Assembly: GCF_029873635.1 (NCBI RefSeq)
Contig: NC_080419.1
Location: forward strand, 65,576,323-65,640,322
Reading direction: 5' to 3'
Length of the DNA: 64,000 nucleotides
Source of the DNA: Malania oleifera
Taxonomy: Eukaryota; Streptophyta; Magnoliopsida; Santalales; Ximeniaceae
In this document: in pieces, positions 11,154 through 21,949 of the stretch
How positions within the stretch are numbered: the first letter of the stretch is position 1
How the letters are laid out: each line of letters begins with the position of its first letter
Notes under the pieces: model-generated
Databases searched by the model: none
Seen by the model: only the letters and a program-made list of their open reading frames with translations
What the model was told of the DNA's origin: nothing
Position numbers and translations under genes: made by a program

Positions 11154-12026
11154 TGATTACGAGCTTAAATTGTGTAATTAGGTGTTCTAATACATGCATT
11201 AAGAATTATATTTTTAATTGAATGTCTAATTACTCTCAATATTTTAACATTGTGCCCTATTTATAATATTTGAATTTTATTGAGTAATTTATGAATTTTT
11301 GGTATTTTTTATTGTAGGGCAACTATTGGAAGCTAAAAACCGATGGTATTTTGTAATCTGTGCGTAATTCTCTCATCCGACCTTCAATTCTGATGATTCA
11401 AGATGTTGTAAAAATATCGGAAAACTCTCTACAATTTTCATGTTTTATGTTTTGAAAAATACTGGCTACATAAAGTTCGAAATCAGACGTGAATTTACCA
11501 TACGCTATTTTTGTGGACTATTTTAGCATTACTCCATAATCTGGGCGTAACATTCCTTTTTTAACTCTGATGAAGACGATTCAAAATTTTGAGGAAAGTT
11601 GAGAAAGAGCGCTACAACTTTCGTGTTTCAAGCTTCGAGAGATACGAACATTTACTAGGTCAACATTGGCCTTGAAAGTTCAGAACTGATTATATGTTAA
11701 CAAAAGGAAGAAAGAAAAAAATAATAATAATAATAATAATAAAATAAGTTTGATTTGACCCAACCATGCAGCCGAGTCCGTTCCTTAAAGGGCTGGGCGC
11801 TGGGAGAAATCATAAGGGGGTAGCATATATTAAATTTAGATATAATAACTAAAAAAAAAAAAAAAAAGAGGAAGTCAAGGAAGGAGGAGAATTAGGTTTT
11901 TTGGGAGGTTTTTTTTTTTTTTCTTTTTGTCTTTGTTTTGGTAGGAGGAGGCTAGGGGGAAGGAGCAGTAGCTTTGTTGTCAACTTCTACACGACCAGCA
12001 CTCTCCTCTCCAACTCCATCTCCCCA

Positions 12027-12101
<75 letters not shown>

Positions 12102-12839
12102 TATTGTTTATTTTTTATTTTTTTTATTTGAATCTTAAACACTTGTTGGATTTATTTTTTTTATTAAAATATTAGTTCAATTTCCTTTTTATTTAAATAT
12201 TTTCAGTTAGTTTTATGTTGAATCTTTCTCTCTTCTACTCTTTTTCTTCAGTGTATGTATTTAATAAAAAGTTGTGGTTGGATTTTATTTTGGTTGGGTT
12301 ATTTTGAATTATTTAGTTTAGATTATTCTTAAAGTCTTGCATGGAATCTTAAATATTTGTTTGGGTTATTATTTATTATATAAAAAAATTTTAATTTGTT
12401 TCTCTTCTTCAGAATCTTTATTAGAATTTAAATTGTTTTTGGGTGTTTTGATTATTTAAATTTGTGTTTTTATTTAATTAGCGTTTATTCTTGTTTGGGT
12501 TGATGCTTAAAGTTAGTATTTTTATTTGATAGAATGGTTGTAAGAATTTAGTTCTTTCATTATTCCAGCATTGAAACTAGTATTTATTTAAATTATTTAA
12601 TGCATATTTAATTTTTAGTTAAAACTTAAATTCTATTTCAAAAACTTAAAAAATTTCAGGAAATTGAATCTGAACTATGTTCAGTAAATTTTTCTTTTCT
12701 GTATTTCTTTCAGAATTACACGAGTTTAGAATTAAAATACTTTCCCTAAGAAGATGATCTGACCCTTGAGTTAAATATTACACAATAGAATTCCTATACT
12801 TGGGATAGCTTTCGAATTGCTCATTTTTCGAGTGAGTCA
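11154..12839 (+). mobile_element. 5' LTR of an Athila-like Ty3/gypsy element
   Basis: Starts TGATTACGAGC and ends GAGTGAGTCA (TG...CA), 1686 bp. The reverse complement of the solo LTR at 50298-51980 (1683 bp) matches both ends, including the TAATTAGG stretch near the start and CCTATACTTGGGATA near the end, which fixes the boundaries independently. A tRNA-Asp-type primer site and an Athila/Tat-like gag follow. A CT microsatellite (12030-12100) and T-rich runs lie inside. The 3' half of the element is missing: sequence switches to XTH at 13620. Confidence 0.82.
12030..12100 (+). repeat. (CT)n microsatellite
   Basis: Nearly pure CT run of about 70 bp within the Athila-like LTR. Confidence 0.95.
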
Positions 12840-12845
12840 AGTTTT

Positions 12846-12863
12846 TGGCGTCGTTGCCAAGGA
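12846..12863 (+). other. Primer-binding site, tRNA-Asp type
   Basis: TGGCGTCGTTGCCAAGGA lies a few bases after the LTR end. It resembles TGGCGCCGTTGCCGGGGA, complementary to the 3' end of plant tRNA-Asp, the usual primer of Athila/Tat elements. Three mismatches indicate decay. From here to 12992 is a leader of A/T-rich sequence with no gene. Confidence 0.75.
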
Positions 12864-12992
12864 ATGTCAGTTTTAGTTTCAAACTAGTGTTTTTCCCGTT
12901 AGTTTAACTCTTCTCATGAAAAAATAAAAATTTAAAAATTTTAAAAAAAATTTTAAAAAAAAGGAAAAAAAAAAAAGACTTTTGAAGAAGAT

Positions 12993-13619
12993 ATGGCTGC
13001 ATGTACACCACGAATGCTTATGAATTTTTTGCAGCCTACATGCGTCACTATGCCAACTTACATTATTTTACCTAATGAGGAACTTAACTTTATGATGCAG
13101 CGCAGGAGGACGTCATTGATACCTCAGTTCTATGGAACGGAATCCTAGTATCCTTATCAGCACCTGACGGAGTTTGAGTTAACTTACAATATTTTTTTCT
13201 CTCGTGCTAGAACTGATGAATTTACTAGATTTCATTTATTTCTTGCCTCTTTGAAGGATAGGGTGAAGATGTGGTTTAATTCTTTGAGACCTCACTCTAT
13301 CTTTAATTGGGCTAACATGGAGCGTAAATTTTTATATAAGTTTTGTTTCTCACAAAGAAGTCAATTTTTATAAGAACATATCATTCAGCTTATGCAGAAG
13401 GGTGATGAGACTTTTCGAGCTTGCTGGGAGAGGTTCAAGGATCTAATAAGTACTTGTCCACATCACGGGTTTGAATCATGGATGTTAGTCAATTATTTCT
13501 ATACAAATCTTACTCCTGATTATAAACACTTTGTCCAAATCATGTGCAATGAAGAACTCTTCAGTAAGGAATCGAATCAGGCACTATCATTCTTTGATTA
13601 CATAGCTGTAAGTGTCTGA
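12993..13619 (+). pseudogene. Athila-like gag, two stops and truncated 3'
   Basis: From ATG at 12993 a single frame runs to 13619, interrupted by TAG at 13146-13148 and TAA at 13371-13373. The protein resembles the retrotransposon gag domain of Athila/Tat elements: 'PQFYGTES', 'HLTEFELTY', 'LFLASLKDRVKMWFNSLRP', then 'KGDETFRACWERFKDLISTC' and 'NYFYTNLTPDYKHFV'. This is a capsid protein that forms the virus-like particle. The absence of frameshifts suggests fairly recent loss by point mutation. The frame ends where XTH sequence begins, so the rest of gag and all of pol were lost by a deletion or rearrangement. There is no initiation context to judge the start beyond its position after the leader. 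Confidence 0.85.
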
Positions 13620-14230
13620 CAATTATATTCTATTTGTGGTTTGATCCCACTATTGACTTTCACACCAATTCCATCCTCTAGAATCCTCAAGCCATAATGT
13701 AAGTATATGTACTCCTAACTAAAGTGACAAAATTAGTTATATATATAGTTCTAGCGAACCTAGCTCAATCTAAATTTATGTTTTTTAACATCTTGACTGT
13801 GTCTCTATTTCATCTTCTCTGTGGATGGCACGACTATTAAGGAATTCAAGAACATGGAATCAATGGGTGTTCCCTTTCTTAAAAATCAGCCGATGAGAAT
13901 ATACTCTAGTTGTTGGAATGAGGATGATTGGGCCACAAAAGGTGGGCTGGTGAAGGCAGACTGGACCCAAGCACCCTTCACCGCCTCCTACAGGAATTAC
14001 AATGTTGATGCTTGTGTGTGGTCATCCAAAGCATCTTCATGTAGTTCACCTCCATCTTCTTCAACCTCTGGTACAGTGAATTCGTGGCTCACTCAGGAAT
14101 TGGATTCTACAAGTCGAGAAAAAATGGGTTCAACAAAACTACATGATTTACTATTATTGCACGGACACGAAGTGCTTTCCACAAGGTCTCCCTCCAGAGT
14201 GCACCTCCAGCATGCCTTAATTGAAGAGGA
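13620..14230 (+). pseudogene. XTH pseudogene 1 (exons 2-3 remnant)
   Basis: Aligned with the intact XTH at 46390-47110, this copy starts in the middle of exon 2 ('QFYLWFDP' region). Exon 1 and the catalytic E-I-D-F-E segment are missing. Four lesions are visible: 5' truncation at 13620; TAG at 13679-13681 replacing a Trp codon; the exon 3 acceptor CAG changed to CAT (13810-13812); and a 5-base deletion near 14115-14124 that shifts the frame before the C-terminal XET domain ('WVQQNYM' region). The donor at exon 2 (GTAAGT) remains. In the ~115-bp intron I count 13 differences from the functional copy. It lies next to an Athila gag upstream, and its 3' flank is split by the element at 14474-25401. 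Confidence 0.92.
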
Positions 14231-14311
14231 TCCAGTCACTTTTTTTTTTCCTTTTATTTTTTGCTTTCAATCCTATTTAATTAATTTATTCATTCATTAT
14301 TTAGTACGGTG

Positions 14312-14368
<57 letters not shown>

Positions 14369-14473
14369 TTCGTTTTAATTGACGCACCATGTAATACCCT
14401 CTACAATCATATTAATTAGATGTTGTAAAACTTGAAGATTGCGTAGACCAATGCTATTTTTTTTGGGTATAAT
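14231..14473 (+). other. XTH pseudogene 1 3' flank, proximal part
   Basis: Matches the XTH 3' region at 47111-47350: T-rich run, ATTTATTCATTCATTATTTAG, a TG/TA microsatellite (14316-14364) and the block from ACCATGTAATACCC onward. The match continues across the transposon at 25402. Confidence 0.88.
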
Positions 14474-15467
14474 TGTGACAACCTGCTTAATTTCCATAAT
14501 ATTTTTTTCTATAATATAATATAACAAAATATGACAAAACTCAGCAGATCATAATCCTCCTAGTCCCTTGGGTACGAGGGATACACTTGAACACATAACG
14601 GGAGCCTAAGCAGCAGGAAACATACAATTGTCATATCATAAATACAAAACCATCCATCATAATACCAGAGTTACTACATCCACTGTATTTAAGTTTATAC
14701 ACCCCAAAAAGAAAGACCTATGGACATTTTCACAAAAATCCAACCGTCCTCGCCAAAACTTACCCTTCAGAGAGGGCAGATCAACAAAACTATATCAGCG
14801 GAGCTTTACCCGCTCTCCTATTAGGGGCTATTGAATAGTTTATGAAATTCGAGGTGAGACACTTCTCAGTAAAGGAAATAAACTAATACTAGTGTGTGGC
14901 AACATGGGCATTTCTGTGGTATACATATAGTCATAAACATAACCAATAAAACTGTATATATATCATTTCTGCGAAAACATGTATAATCAAAACATGACAG
15001 AACATATTGTATTCTCATAGCATAACTCATCTTATATAATAATAATACAAAAACATTCCTGGTAGGTTAGCTAGTTGTTGTCATGTATTACCCCCACATG
15101 ACTGGGTTGTGTGGCCCAAAGGCGGGACCTGACAATGGTTAGCCGACCACTACCAAGTCAAAACTACAGTCTGTAAGTCTGATGGGACTGCCAGACTTGG
15201 TCCATACACCAGGGGTGCTAACACTTCTTGAAACCACATCGACCATCCAATCTCACATCACTCCGTATAGCAGCGTTAACACAAATGTCATGATAAATCA
15301 TGAACACATAGCATTGGTACCATGCAAGTGCTAGCCTAAACCAAGCCAACTAGGTTCTGATAACATATAACATATAACGAAACTGTGATATATGGATATT
15401 TCATACTATTAATTGCCAAATCAATATCATCATGTCATTTTGCATGTATATGTATATCATGAAAATC

Positions 15468-15690
15468 ATCAGCCCGTACGCTGGTATTTCATATTTTACC
15501 ATAGCTTGTCCCGTATGCCAGCAAATCATATCCATAGCTCAGCCCGTACGCTGGCAAATCATATACATAGCTTGCCCCATACGCCAACAAACATATCCAT
15601 AGCTCGGCCTGTACGCCGGTAAATCATACACATAGCTCGGCCCGTATGCCAGCAAACATATAAAAATCTCGGCCCGTAAGTCGGTTTTCT
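15468..15690 (-). repeat. ~32-bp tandem repeats (GCCCGTACGC unit) in 3' LTR
   Basis: About seven units of ~32 bp containing A-G-C-C-C-G-T-A-C-G-C-T-G-G-C-A-A-A-T-C-A-T or variants. The same unit recurs at 24293-24510 and, inverted, at 49890-50178. Confidence 0.8.
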
Positions 15691-16220
15691 ATTATAAAAA
15701 TCCATATCTTTATCATATTTGACATACCATCATTTTCAACAGTATTTTCCAAATATAAACATATATAAATATATTTATTTTCCTGAAATCAAACGCTATA
15801 ATAATATACATATTTTTCATAAAATACTAGCTTAGTTTATCCTCTTACCTAAGTTCTGAAAAGCCCCTAAAACAAACAGCCCAGCACCTGCAGGGTTCCC
15901 CATTCAACACCCTGAAAATGACATTTCCAAGAACTACAGTTCAGTATTTCTATGCATACTACGTTTTCTACAACTGTCAAAAAGCCAAATACTGAGTAGA
16001 AAGTCTTACCCTAGATTTGGGATGGTTTCCAACTCAGCCCCACCAACGATTCACTCTAGCAGATATGTATAGAACTCTCCCAGGAGTGTCATGGTGGCTT
16101 CATATCGTTGAACCAGCAGAAATCTGACCCAAAAATTTAGAGAGAAGAGAGGGAAACCGAAGAGGAAAGAGAAGAAGGGTTCTGCGCAGAAGAATTCAGC
16201 TAAAAATGAATTTTAACCCT

Positions 16221-16345
16221 TTTTATACACTAGCCTTCATCGACGAGCCACATGACCTTGTCGACGAGGTCATGAAGACAACTCATCGACGAACCCCCAC
16301 CTTGTCGATGAGCCCCTATTGTAACTTCATCGACGAGGCCTACTA
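16221..16345 (-). promoter_or_regulatory. LTR palindrome cluster and TATA box (3' LTR)
   Basis: On the minus strand TATAAAA at about 16222-16228 is preceded by palindromes at 16237, 16259, 16285, 16303 and 16328. The cluster is shorter than in the partner LTR (25110-25320). Confidence 0.55.
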
Positions 16346-16425
16346 CCCCTTTCTTTTCTTTTCCAATTCTTATTTCCTCCCTCTCTATTATTATTTAAAA
16401 TATCATAATTCCTCTGGGTCATTAA

Positions 16426-16679
16426 ATTCTCCCCTCCTTATAAAATTTCGTCCTCGAAATTTATTGTTCATATAACTCATTATCCCTTAAAGGCAAAACG
16501 GTCTACTTATTTTATTACTTACCCTCACTTATGGTAGAGGAATACTATGGTTACATTCCGAGTCCTTGGAGATTACACATACAAAAGAAAATTTTCCAAA
16601 ACTAAAATGCCTCTTACTGACTAAACTTTTTACATGTACCTGCAAAAGAAATACTATCTAACTACTTACATTTTACCCG
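16426..16679 (-). other. Polypurine tract and 3' untranslated stretch of the element
   Basis: Next to the 3' LTR, TTCTCCCCTCCTTA (about 16426-16440) is a polypurine tract on the minus strand. The AAAATTTCGTCCTCGAAATTT next to it (about 16443-16462) also occurs, slightly changed, at 58530-58551 in the related element. No coding sequence is seen between it and the end of pol. Confidence 0.65.
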
Positions 16680-17118
16680 ATTAGACTTCTTGGAATAGGT
16701 GCGGATACTTCTACTTCATCTGCTCCTCGGATTCCCAAGAAGCCTCTTCAATTGTATGATTCCTCCACAAAAATTTTACCTAAGGAATCTCCTTGTTATG
16801 TAACTCCTGCACTTTCCTATCCAGAATCTGTACTGGTACCTCCTCATACACTAGTGAATCACTGAACTCTAATTCACCATAACTGATGATATAAGAAGGA
16901 TCTGAGACGTATTTTCTCAACATAGACACATGGAATACGTCGTCGATCTTAGACAACATAGGTTGCAAAGCTAGCCTGTAGGCAACCAACCCCACTTTAT
17001 CTAGAATCTCAAATGGACCGATAAACCTAGGACTAAGTTTACCCTTCTTACCAAACCTCATAATCCCTTTTAACGGAGCTATCTTCAAAAACACATGATT
17101 ACCCACATTAAATTCCAA
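16680..17118 (-). pseudogene. Integrase C-terminus and chromodomain (minus-strand element)
   Basis: Open from 17118 to 16780, with the G-I-M-R-F-G-K-K-G-K-L-S-P-R-F-I-G-P-F-E-I-L module and 'VFHVSMLRKYV', standard for the gypsy integrase C-terminus. A stop at 16780-16782 precedes the chromodomain part, readable in the same family pattern (F-L-W-R-N-H-T-I-E-E-A-S-W) to about 16690, again with a stop. In living elements the chromodomain steers integration to marked chromatin. The core is better preserved than the rest of pol. Confidence 0.85.
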
Positions 17119-18180
17119 ATTCTTGTGGCGATTATCAGTATAATTTTTCTCTTGGCTCTGAACTGCACTAATTCTATCTCTGATAAGTCAAATTTTATCA
17201 CACGCTTGCTGTACTAGCTCTGGCCCCACAACTCACCACTCACCCATCTCATCCCAAAACAAAGGAGAACGACACCTCCTACCATATAGAGCCTCAAACG
17301 GTGCCATGCAAATGTTGGTCTAATAACTATTTTTATATGCAAACTCTACCAATGGCATGAACTGAGTCCAACTACTCCCACAATCCAATACACACGCTCG
17401 GAGCATATCTACCAATATCTATGTCGTCCTCTCAGTCTGCTCATCTGACTGAGGATGGAATGTCGTTCTAAACTATAACTGAGACCCTAGAGCTTCCTGC
17501 AAGCTCCTCTAAAAACGTGACGTAAGACATGGGTCTCGATCTGACATAATCGATATTGGCACCCCATGAGAACGAACTATCTCCTGAATGTAAATATCCG
17601 TAAAGCAGTTAAGGGAGTAGCTGATCTTGATAGATAAAAAGTGGGCGGTCTTAGTCAAACGGTCAACTATCACCCAAATTGCATTTAGGCCGTGTAACCC
17701 TGTCGGCAGACCTGACACGAAGTCTATGGATATATGATCCCACTTCCATTCTAGGATAAATAACGGCTGTAACTGACTTGCTGGCCTCTGGTGCTCAGCT
17801 TTTACTTGCTGGAACGTCAAACATTGCGCTACATACTTGACAATCTCTTTCTTCATACCACTCCACCAGTATGACTCTCGTAGATCCCTGTACATCTTCA
17901 TACTTCCGAGATGAACGGTATACAAAGATCTATGGGCTTCCTCTAAAATAGTCTTTCTAATGTCAGCATTGGCAGGAACACATAACCTGGAATGGAACGG
18001 CAAAGCCCCATCATCTGCAATACTAAATTCCTCTCCCTGACCACTCTGTACTCTGTTTATCACCTCTGCTAACTCTAGGTCTTCCTTCTGGGCTGCTTTA
18101 ATCTTCTCCTGCAAGGCTGCACCACTAAACTTGCAATGTGAGCCTAAGAACCACTTTCAACAAATTCAACGTCGAGTCTC
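17119..18180 (-). pseudogene. Integrase core and zinc-binding region (minus-strand element)
   Basis: Open frame 18114-17509, then broken by stops to 17119. The HHCC region shows 'HRSLYTVHLGSMKMYRDL' and then Q-C-L-T-F-Q-Q: the second zinc-binding Cys has become Phe. Core motifs 'SIDFVSGLP' (first Asp) and S-D-R-D-P (second Asp) are present; the Glu region lies in the broken part. The nested solo LTR interrupts the linker just upstream (18225). Confidence 0.88.
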
Positions 18181-19669
18181 TACAGATCCATCATGATCGA
18201 ATACTGGATCTCTATAGCAACCAATGTCACGCCCTGTACCCAGAAATGGGACCTAGGGGTGAAAATATAATCTAACATGTCCCTGTATCATACAAAACAT
18301 CCAAAGATATAGGAAAAATGATGAGGGTCCGACCCCGTGGGGTTCCTAGGCACCCTAAACACATCCAAACACAATAGAATATACGCAGTGAAAAAAGGTC
18401 TTTCTATACACATATACAGTACCATACCAGAGTCTATACAAGAGCAGAAACATGCTCTATCATACAACGTACAAACGGGTGCCCAATACAACTCAAAATG
18501 GCAACCCACCAAAATACAGTCCTAGCACTTACCCAAGTGCTAATCGCAGTACACCGGCCACTACGCTCCCTACACCACGATGCTAGTTCCGGTTACTTGA
18601 AGGACCTATAAAAATGTACGTACAGTAGGGGTGAGACACCTCTTAGGAAGGAAGAACACAGGTTATATCGGTGTGTGGCATTTGAGTGTTGTCATGATGC
18701 AACATACACGCAATTAAATGCAGTCCAGTACTAATTTTACACAAAGCATACACGCACACATACACATGATTAGAATTCCCGGTGTCATCACACCCATCGG
18801 CCCAAAGTCAGCTCGCAACATATGGCGTTGGCCCATAGCCAACTTGTGAACATGGCACCATCGGCACATGGCTAGTCCCCGACTCCCATGGCATCGTACC
18901 GACGCTAACTGGTGGATCCACACCCTTCGGCCTGATCTACTGGAATAGGCTCATGCCCTCGGATATAAAGTCAGACCTCTACCAATCTATGGCCAGCGAT
19001 TTCATATGCCCTTGGATATAGAGCCGAACACTCTCAATACCTAGAATAATTTCGGAACCGCGTTCCTACTAGCATTTCATACACACATGCATGCTCATAT
19101 AACCAAAAAAAACACACTCATTTGGTAATCTAAATCATGATTTTTCAAACTCATACAATTTAAAACAAGTCAAGACACGTCCATCCCTATAACACAAAAT
19201 AAATCAACATATACGTTCGATTTTCAACAAAACTAGGGATGCAGCCGTGGCCCCCTTTTTTCCAAAATTGTAATCATGAAAAACCCATAGTTTTCCTTAT
19301 TAGATCCCTCCAAATGAGTAGCCAAAACACACACAAGACCATGAACCACAGTTTTACCGAGTCCGATTTCAAAAATAACTGATATAAACATAATTTCCCT
19401 TATCTTTTCCCCGAATAGCCAATCCCGAACTCTAAGGTCCCTAAACAGCAAACTGAGTTCCAAAACCTACAATCAATAGTACAAAATATACTCATAAGAC
19501 TGTTCTCTACTACAGAGCCTTACCTTGATTTTAAGCCAAAACCCAAAAATCTCCGAAACGGGATTCCAATTTGTAGAACTTGTAGAGAATCCTTCCACGA
19601 TCCTCGTGGTAACTTCAGATTCACGATTCTAACAATGAACATTGAAGAAATCTAGAGAGATAGAGAGTA

Positions 19670-19675
19670 GAGAGA

Positions 19676-19708
<33 letters not shown>

Positions 19709-19710
19709 TG
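19670..19710 (-). repeat. (GA)n microsatellite in nested LTR
   Basis: GA run; on the LTR sense strand it is a CT tract about 40-80 bp downstream of the TATA box. Confidence 0.9.
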
Positions 19711-19747
19711 ATATTTGAAGTTTCTTAATGGTTAAGCTGTGAAATTT

Positions 19748-19975
19748 CTATTTATAGCCACTTTGACTTGGGCAAACTCGTCGACGAGATGGTGTCCTCG
19801 TCAACGAGGCTATATAGTTTTCTCATCGATGAGAGGGTGGATTCATCGACGAATCCTGATATCACCTATTTCCTAAAACACCTCAGCTTCTCCTCGTCGA
19901 CGAGCCTCTCCACTTCGTTGACAAGAGATGCATGGCCTTCATCGACGAACTCTAGCTTCATTGACGAAGTCTATT
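19748..19975 (-). promoter_or_regulatory. LTR palindrome cluster and TATA box (nested LTR)
   Basis: CTATTTATAG at 19748-19757 is a TATA box on the minus strand. Palindrome copies at about 19780, 19798, 19824, 19846, 19894 (exact TCGTCGACGA), 19939 and 19963 lie upstream of it on that strand. Confidence 0.65.
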
Positions 19976-20039
19976 CAAATTTTGATTTTACCCCTCTCTT
20001 GTTTATTTAAACTCATTTATCACGGTTCGGGTTCTTACA

Positions 20040-20620
20040 GCCAACACTGGTTCCCTAAACTTCTTACTTAACGCATCACCTACCATGTTTGCTTTCCTTG
20101 GGTGATTACAGATAATGAAGTCAAAGTTTTTAATACGTTCCAACCATCTTCTCTACCTCAAATTCAATTCCTTCTATGTGAAAAAGTACTTTAAACTCTT
20201 ATGGTCAGAAAAGATCTCACATCGCTCGCCATATAGGTAATGCCTCCAAATCTTCAATGCATGTACAACTGCATCCAATTTAAGATCATGGGTAAGGTAG
20301 TTTTTTTCATATTCTTTCAACTACCTGGAAGCATACGCTACCACCCTGCTATGCTGCATCAATACATAGCCAAGTCCCTTCAAGGACGCATCACTGTAGA
20401 TAGTATAACCCTCACCCCCTAATGGGATGATCAGCACCGGCGCTGTGACTAGCCTCTGCTTCAACTCTTGAAAACTCTACTCGCAGCTGTCGTCCCACTC
20501 AAATCTAACATTCTTCTTAGTCAGTCATGTCAAAGGCCCCAATAACGCTGAGAATCCCTCTACAAAACAACGATAATACCCAGCTAGCCCTAAGAAACTC
20601 TTGATCTCCTAGACATTCCT
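20040..20620 (-). pseudogene. RNase H/connection region (minus-strand element)
   Basis: Reverse-strand translation in broken frames gives the gypsy RNase H landmarks: a Y-Y-R-R-F-V-E-like stretch near 20570, the T-D-H-K-S-like core near 20200 and the ...H-P-R-K-A-N-like end near 20090. Several stops and frameshifts. It links RT to integrase and would degrade the RNA strand during copying. Confidence 0.75.
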
Positions 20621-21469
20621 TCATCTAACCCAATTCACAACTGCCTCAATCTTACTAGGATCCATAGAAATACCATCTCTAGATATAACATGCCCCAAAA
20701 ACATGACCTTCTTAAGCCAAAAGTCACATTTACTGAACTTAGTGTACAACTTCTTTTCCTGAAGCATCTGCAGAACTTGCCTCAAGTGCGTCTCATGCTC
20801 CTCATGGCTCCTTGAATAAACCAGTACATCATTAATAAAAACAACAATGAACTGGTCTAGATATTGATGGAAGACTCTGTTCATCAATTCCATAAATACC
20901 GCAAGAGCATTCGTCAAACCAAACGGCATAACAAGAAACTCGTAATGCCCATACCTGGTCCTAAAGGCCATCTTCGAGATGTCTTTTGCTTTCACTTTCA
21001 CTTGATGATAGCCGGATCTGAGGTTAATCTTCGAATACACCCGTGTACCCTGGAGCTGGTCAAACAAATCATCTATATGGGGTTGAGGATATTTATTCTT
21101 GATTATCACTTTGTTAATATCCTTATAATCTATACCCATCCTCAGAGACCCATTTTTCTTCTTCACAAATAGAACTGGAGCTCCCCATGGGGATACACTA
21201 GGCCGTATAAAGCCCTTATCAAGCAAATCTTGCAACTGATCCTTCAATTCTGCAAATTCTACTGGCATCATTCAATATGGTACTTTGGAAATCGGAGCTG
21301 TACCTGGAAGTAGATCAATAGGGAAATCTACTTCACGATCTGGTGGCAAGCCTGGTAACTCATCTGGGAAAACATCTGTAAATTCTTTTACTATAGGTGT
21401 GCTAGCAAGTTTCATTTCATTCTCTGACATCTCCTTTACAACAGCCACAAACCCCTGGCAACCACTCAT
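20621..21469 (-). pseudogene. Reverse transcriptase with mutated catalytic box (minus-strand element)
   Basis: Two adjoining open stretches (21469-21272 and 21271-20621) cover the pre-RT region (F-P-D-E-L-P-G-L-P-P-D-R-E-V-D-F) and most of RT: fingers '[13 protein letters not shown]', then S-G-Y-H-Q, P-F-G-L-T-N-A and the palm. The catalytic box reads Phe-Ile-Asn-Asp instead of Phe-Ile-Asp-Asp, so the first catalytic aspartate is lost. A stop at 21270-21272 lies between the two stretches. The remaining length and motif order are normal for Ty3/gypsy RT. The copy could not polymerise DNA even without the stop. Confidence 0.92.
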
Positions 21470-21574
21470 CAGTAGTCTCCTCGCCTGAATAACTAAAACT
21501 AGCTAAGGCGGAGATTGCACTCGTGACCCTACGAACTTGAATTTTGCTCGTCCCAGAGGTCTGAATATCACTTC

Positions 21575-21949
21575 TCATGAATGATAATCTATGCTGGCAA
21601 AATTAGCTGCTAGCCAATTCATGCCGAAGATCACATCGAATACATGCATATCTAGCATTATCAGATCAGTAGACAGAATTTTCCCTTGAATATCAACTGA
21701 GCAACCCTGAAGCACCCTACTACACCTTATTGCCAACCCAGTCGGTGTAGATACCAACAGTTTAGTATTCAACAACCGTGTTTCTGCTCCATATAGTTTA
21801 GTGCATCCTGAGGACACAAACCAGTGTGTAGCTCCTAAATCAAACAATGCAATAACTTTAAAAGAAATCATAATAACCATACCTGTCACCACATCACTTG
21901 CCGTCTTAGCCTCACCCGGCGTTAGAGTAAACACCCTGGCTGGAGCCAT
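21575..21949 (-). pseudogene. Aspartic protease with mutated active site (minus-strand element)
   Basis: A 124-codon open stretch aligns with the protease segment at 483-914: 'TPGEAKTASDVVTGMV', then L-F-D-L-G-A-T-H where the family has D-S/T-G, then 'FDVIFGMNWLAAN' where the family has G-M-D-W-L. The active-site Ser/Thr has become Leu. A stop at its downstream end separates it from RT. Confidence 0.88.

Larger units (their letters stand above)
14474..16425 (-). mobile_element. 3' LTR of the minus-strand Tekay-like element
   Basis: Left end TGTGACAACCTG equals the left end of the partner LTR (TGTGATGACCTG). The right end is GGGTCATTAAA where the partner has GGGTCATTACA. It is about 185 bp shorter than the 5' LTR, with a deletion opposite 24540-24610 and others. 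It carries ~32-bp repeats at about 15468-15690, the reversed TATA at 16221-16229, palindromes at 16235-16345 and a splice-donor-like CTTACCC (reversed) near 16007. Confidence 0.88.
18225..20039 (-). mobile_element. Antisense solo LTR nested in pol
   Basis: Begins TGTCACGCCC and ends GGTTCTTACA, 1815 bp, with ACCAA before (18220-18224) and GCCAA after (20040-20044), a 5-bp duplication with one mismatch. Removing it rejoins the host element's RNase H-integrase linker. Within: reversed TATA (19748-19757), palindromes 19775-19975 and a GA microsatellite (19670-19710), the same plan as the other 2-kb LTRs though the sequence is distant. No internal region, so a solo LTR formed by recombination between two LTRs. 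It is necessarily younger than the element it sits in. Confidence 0.85.

Noticed and set aside
20864..21172. Plus-strand frame over the RT region
   Set aside because: Opposite strand of a clear gypsy RT; no similarity of its own.
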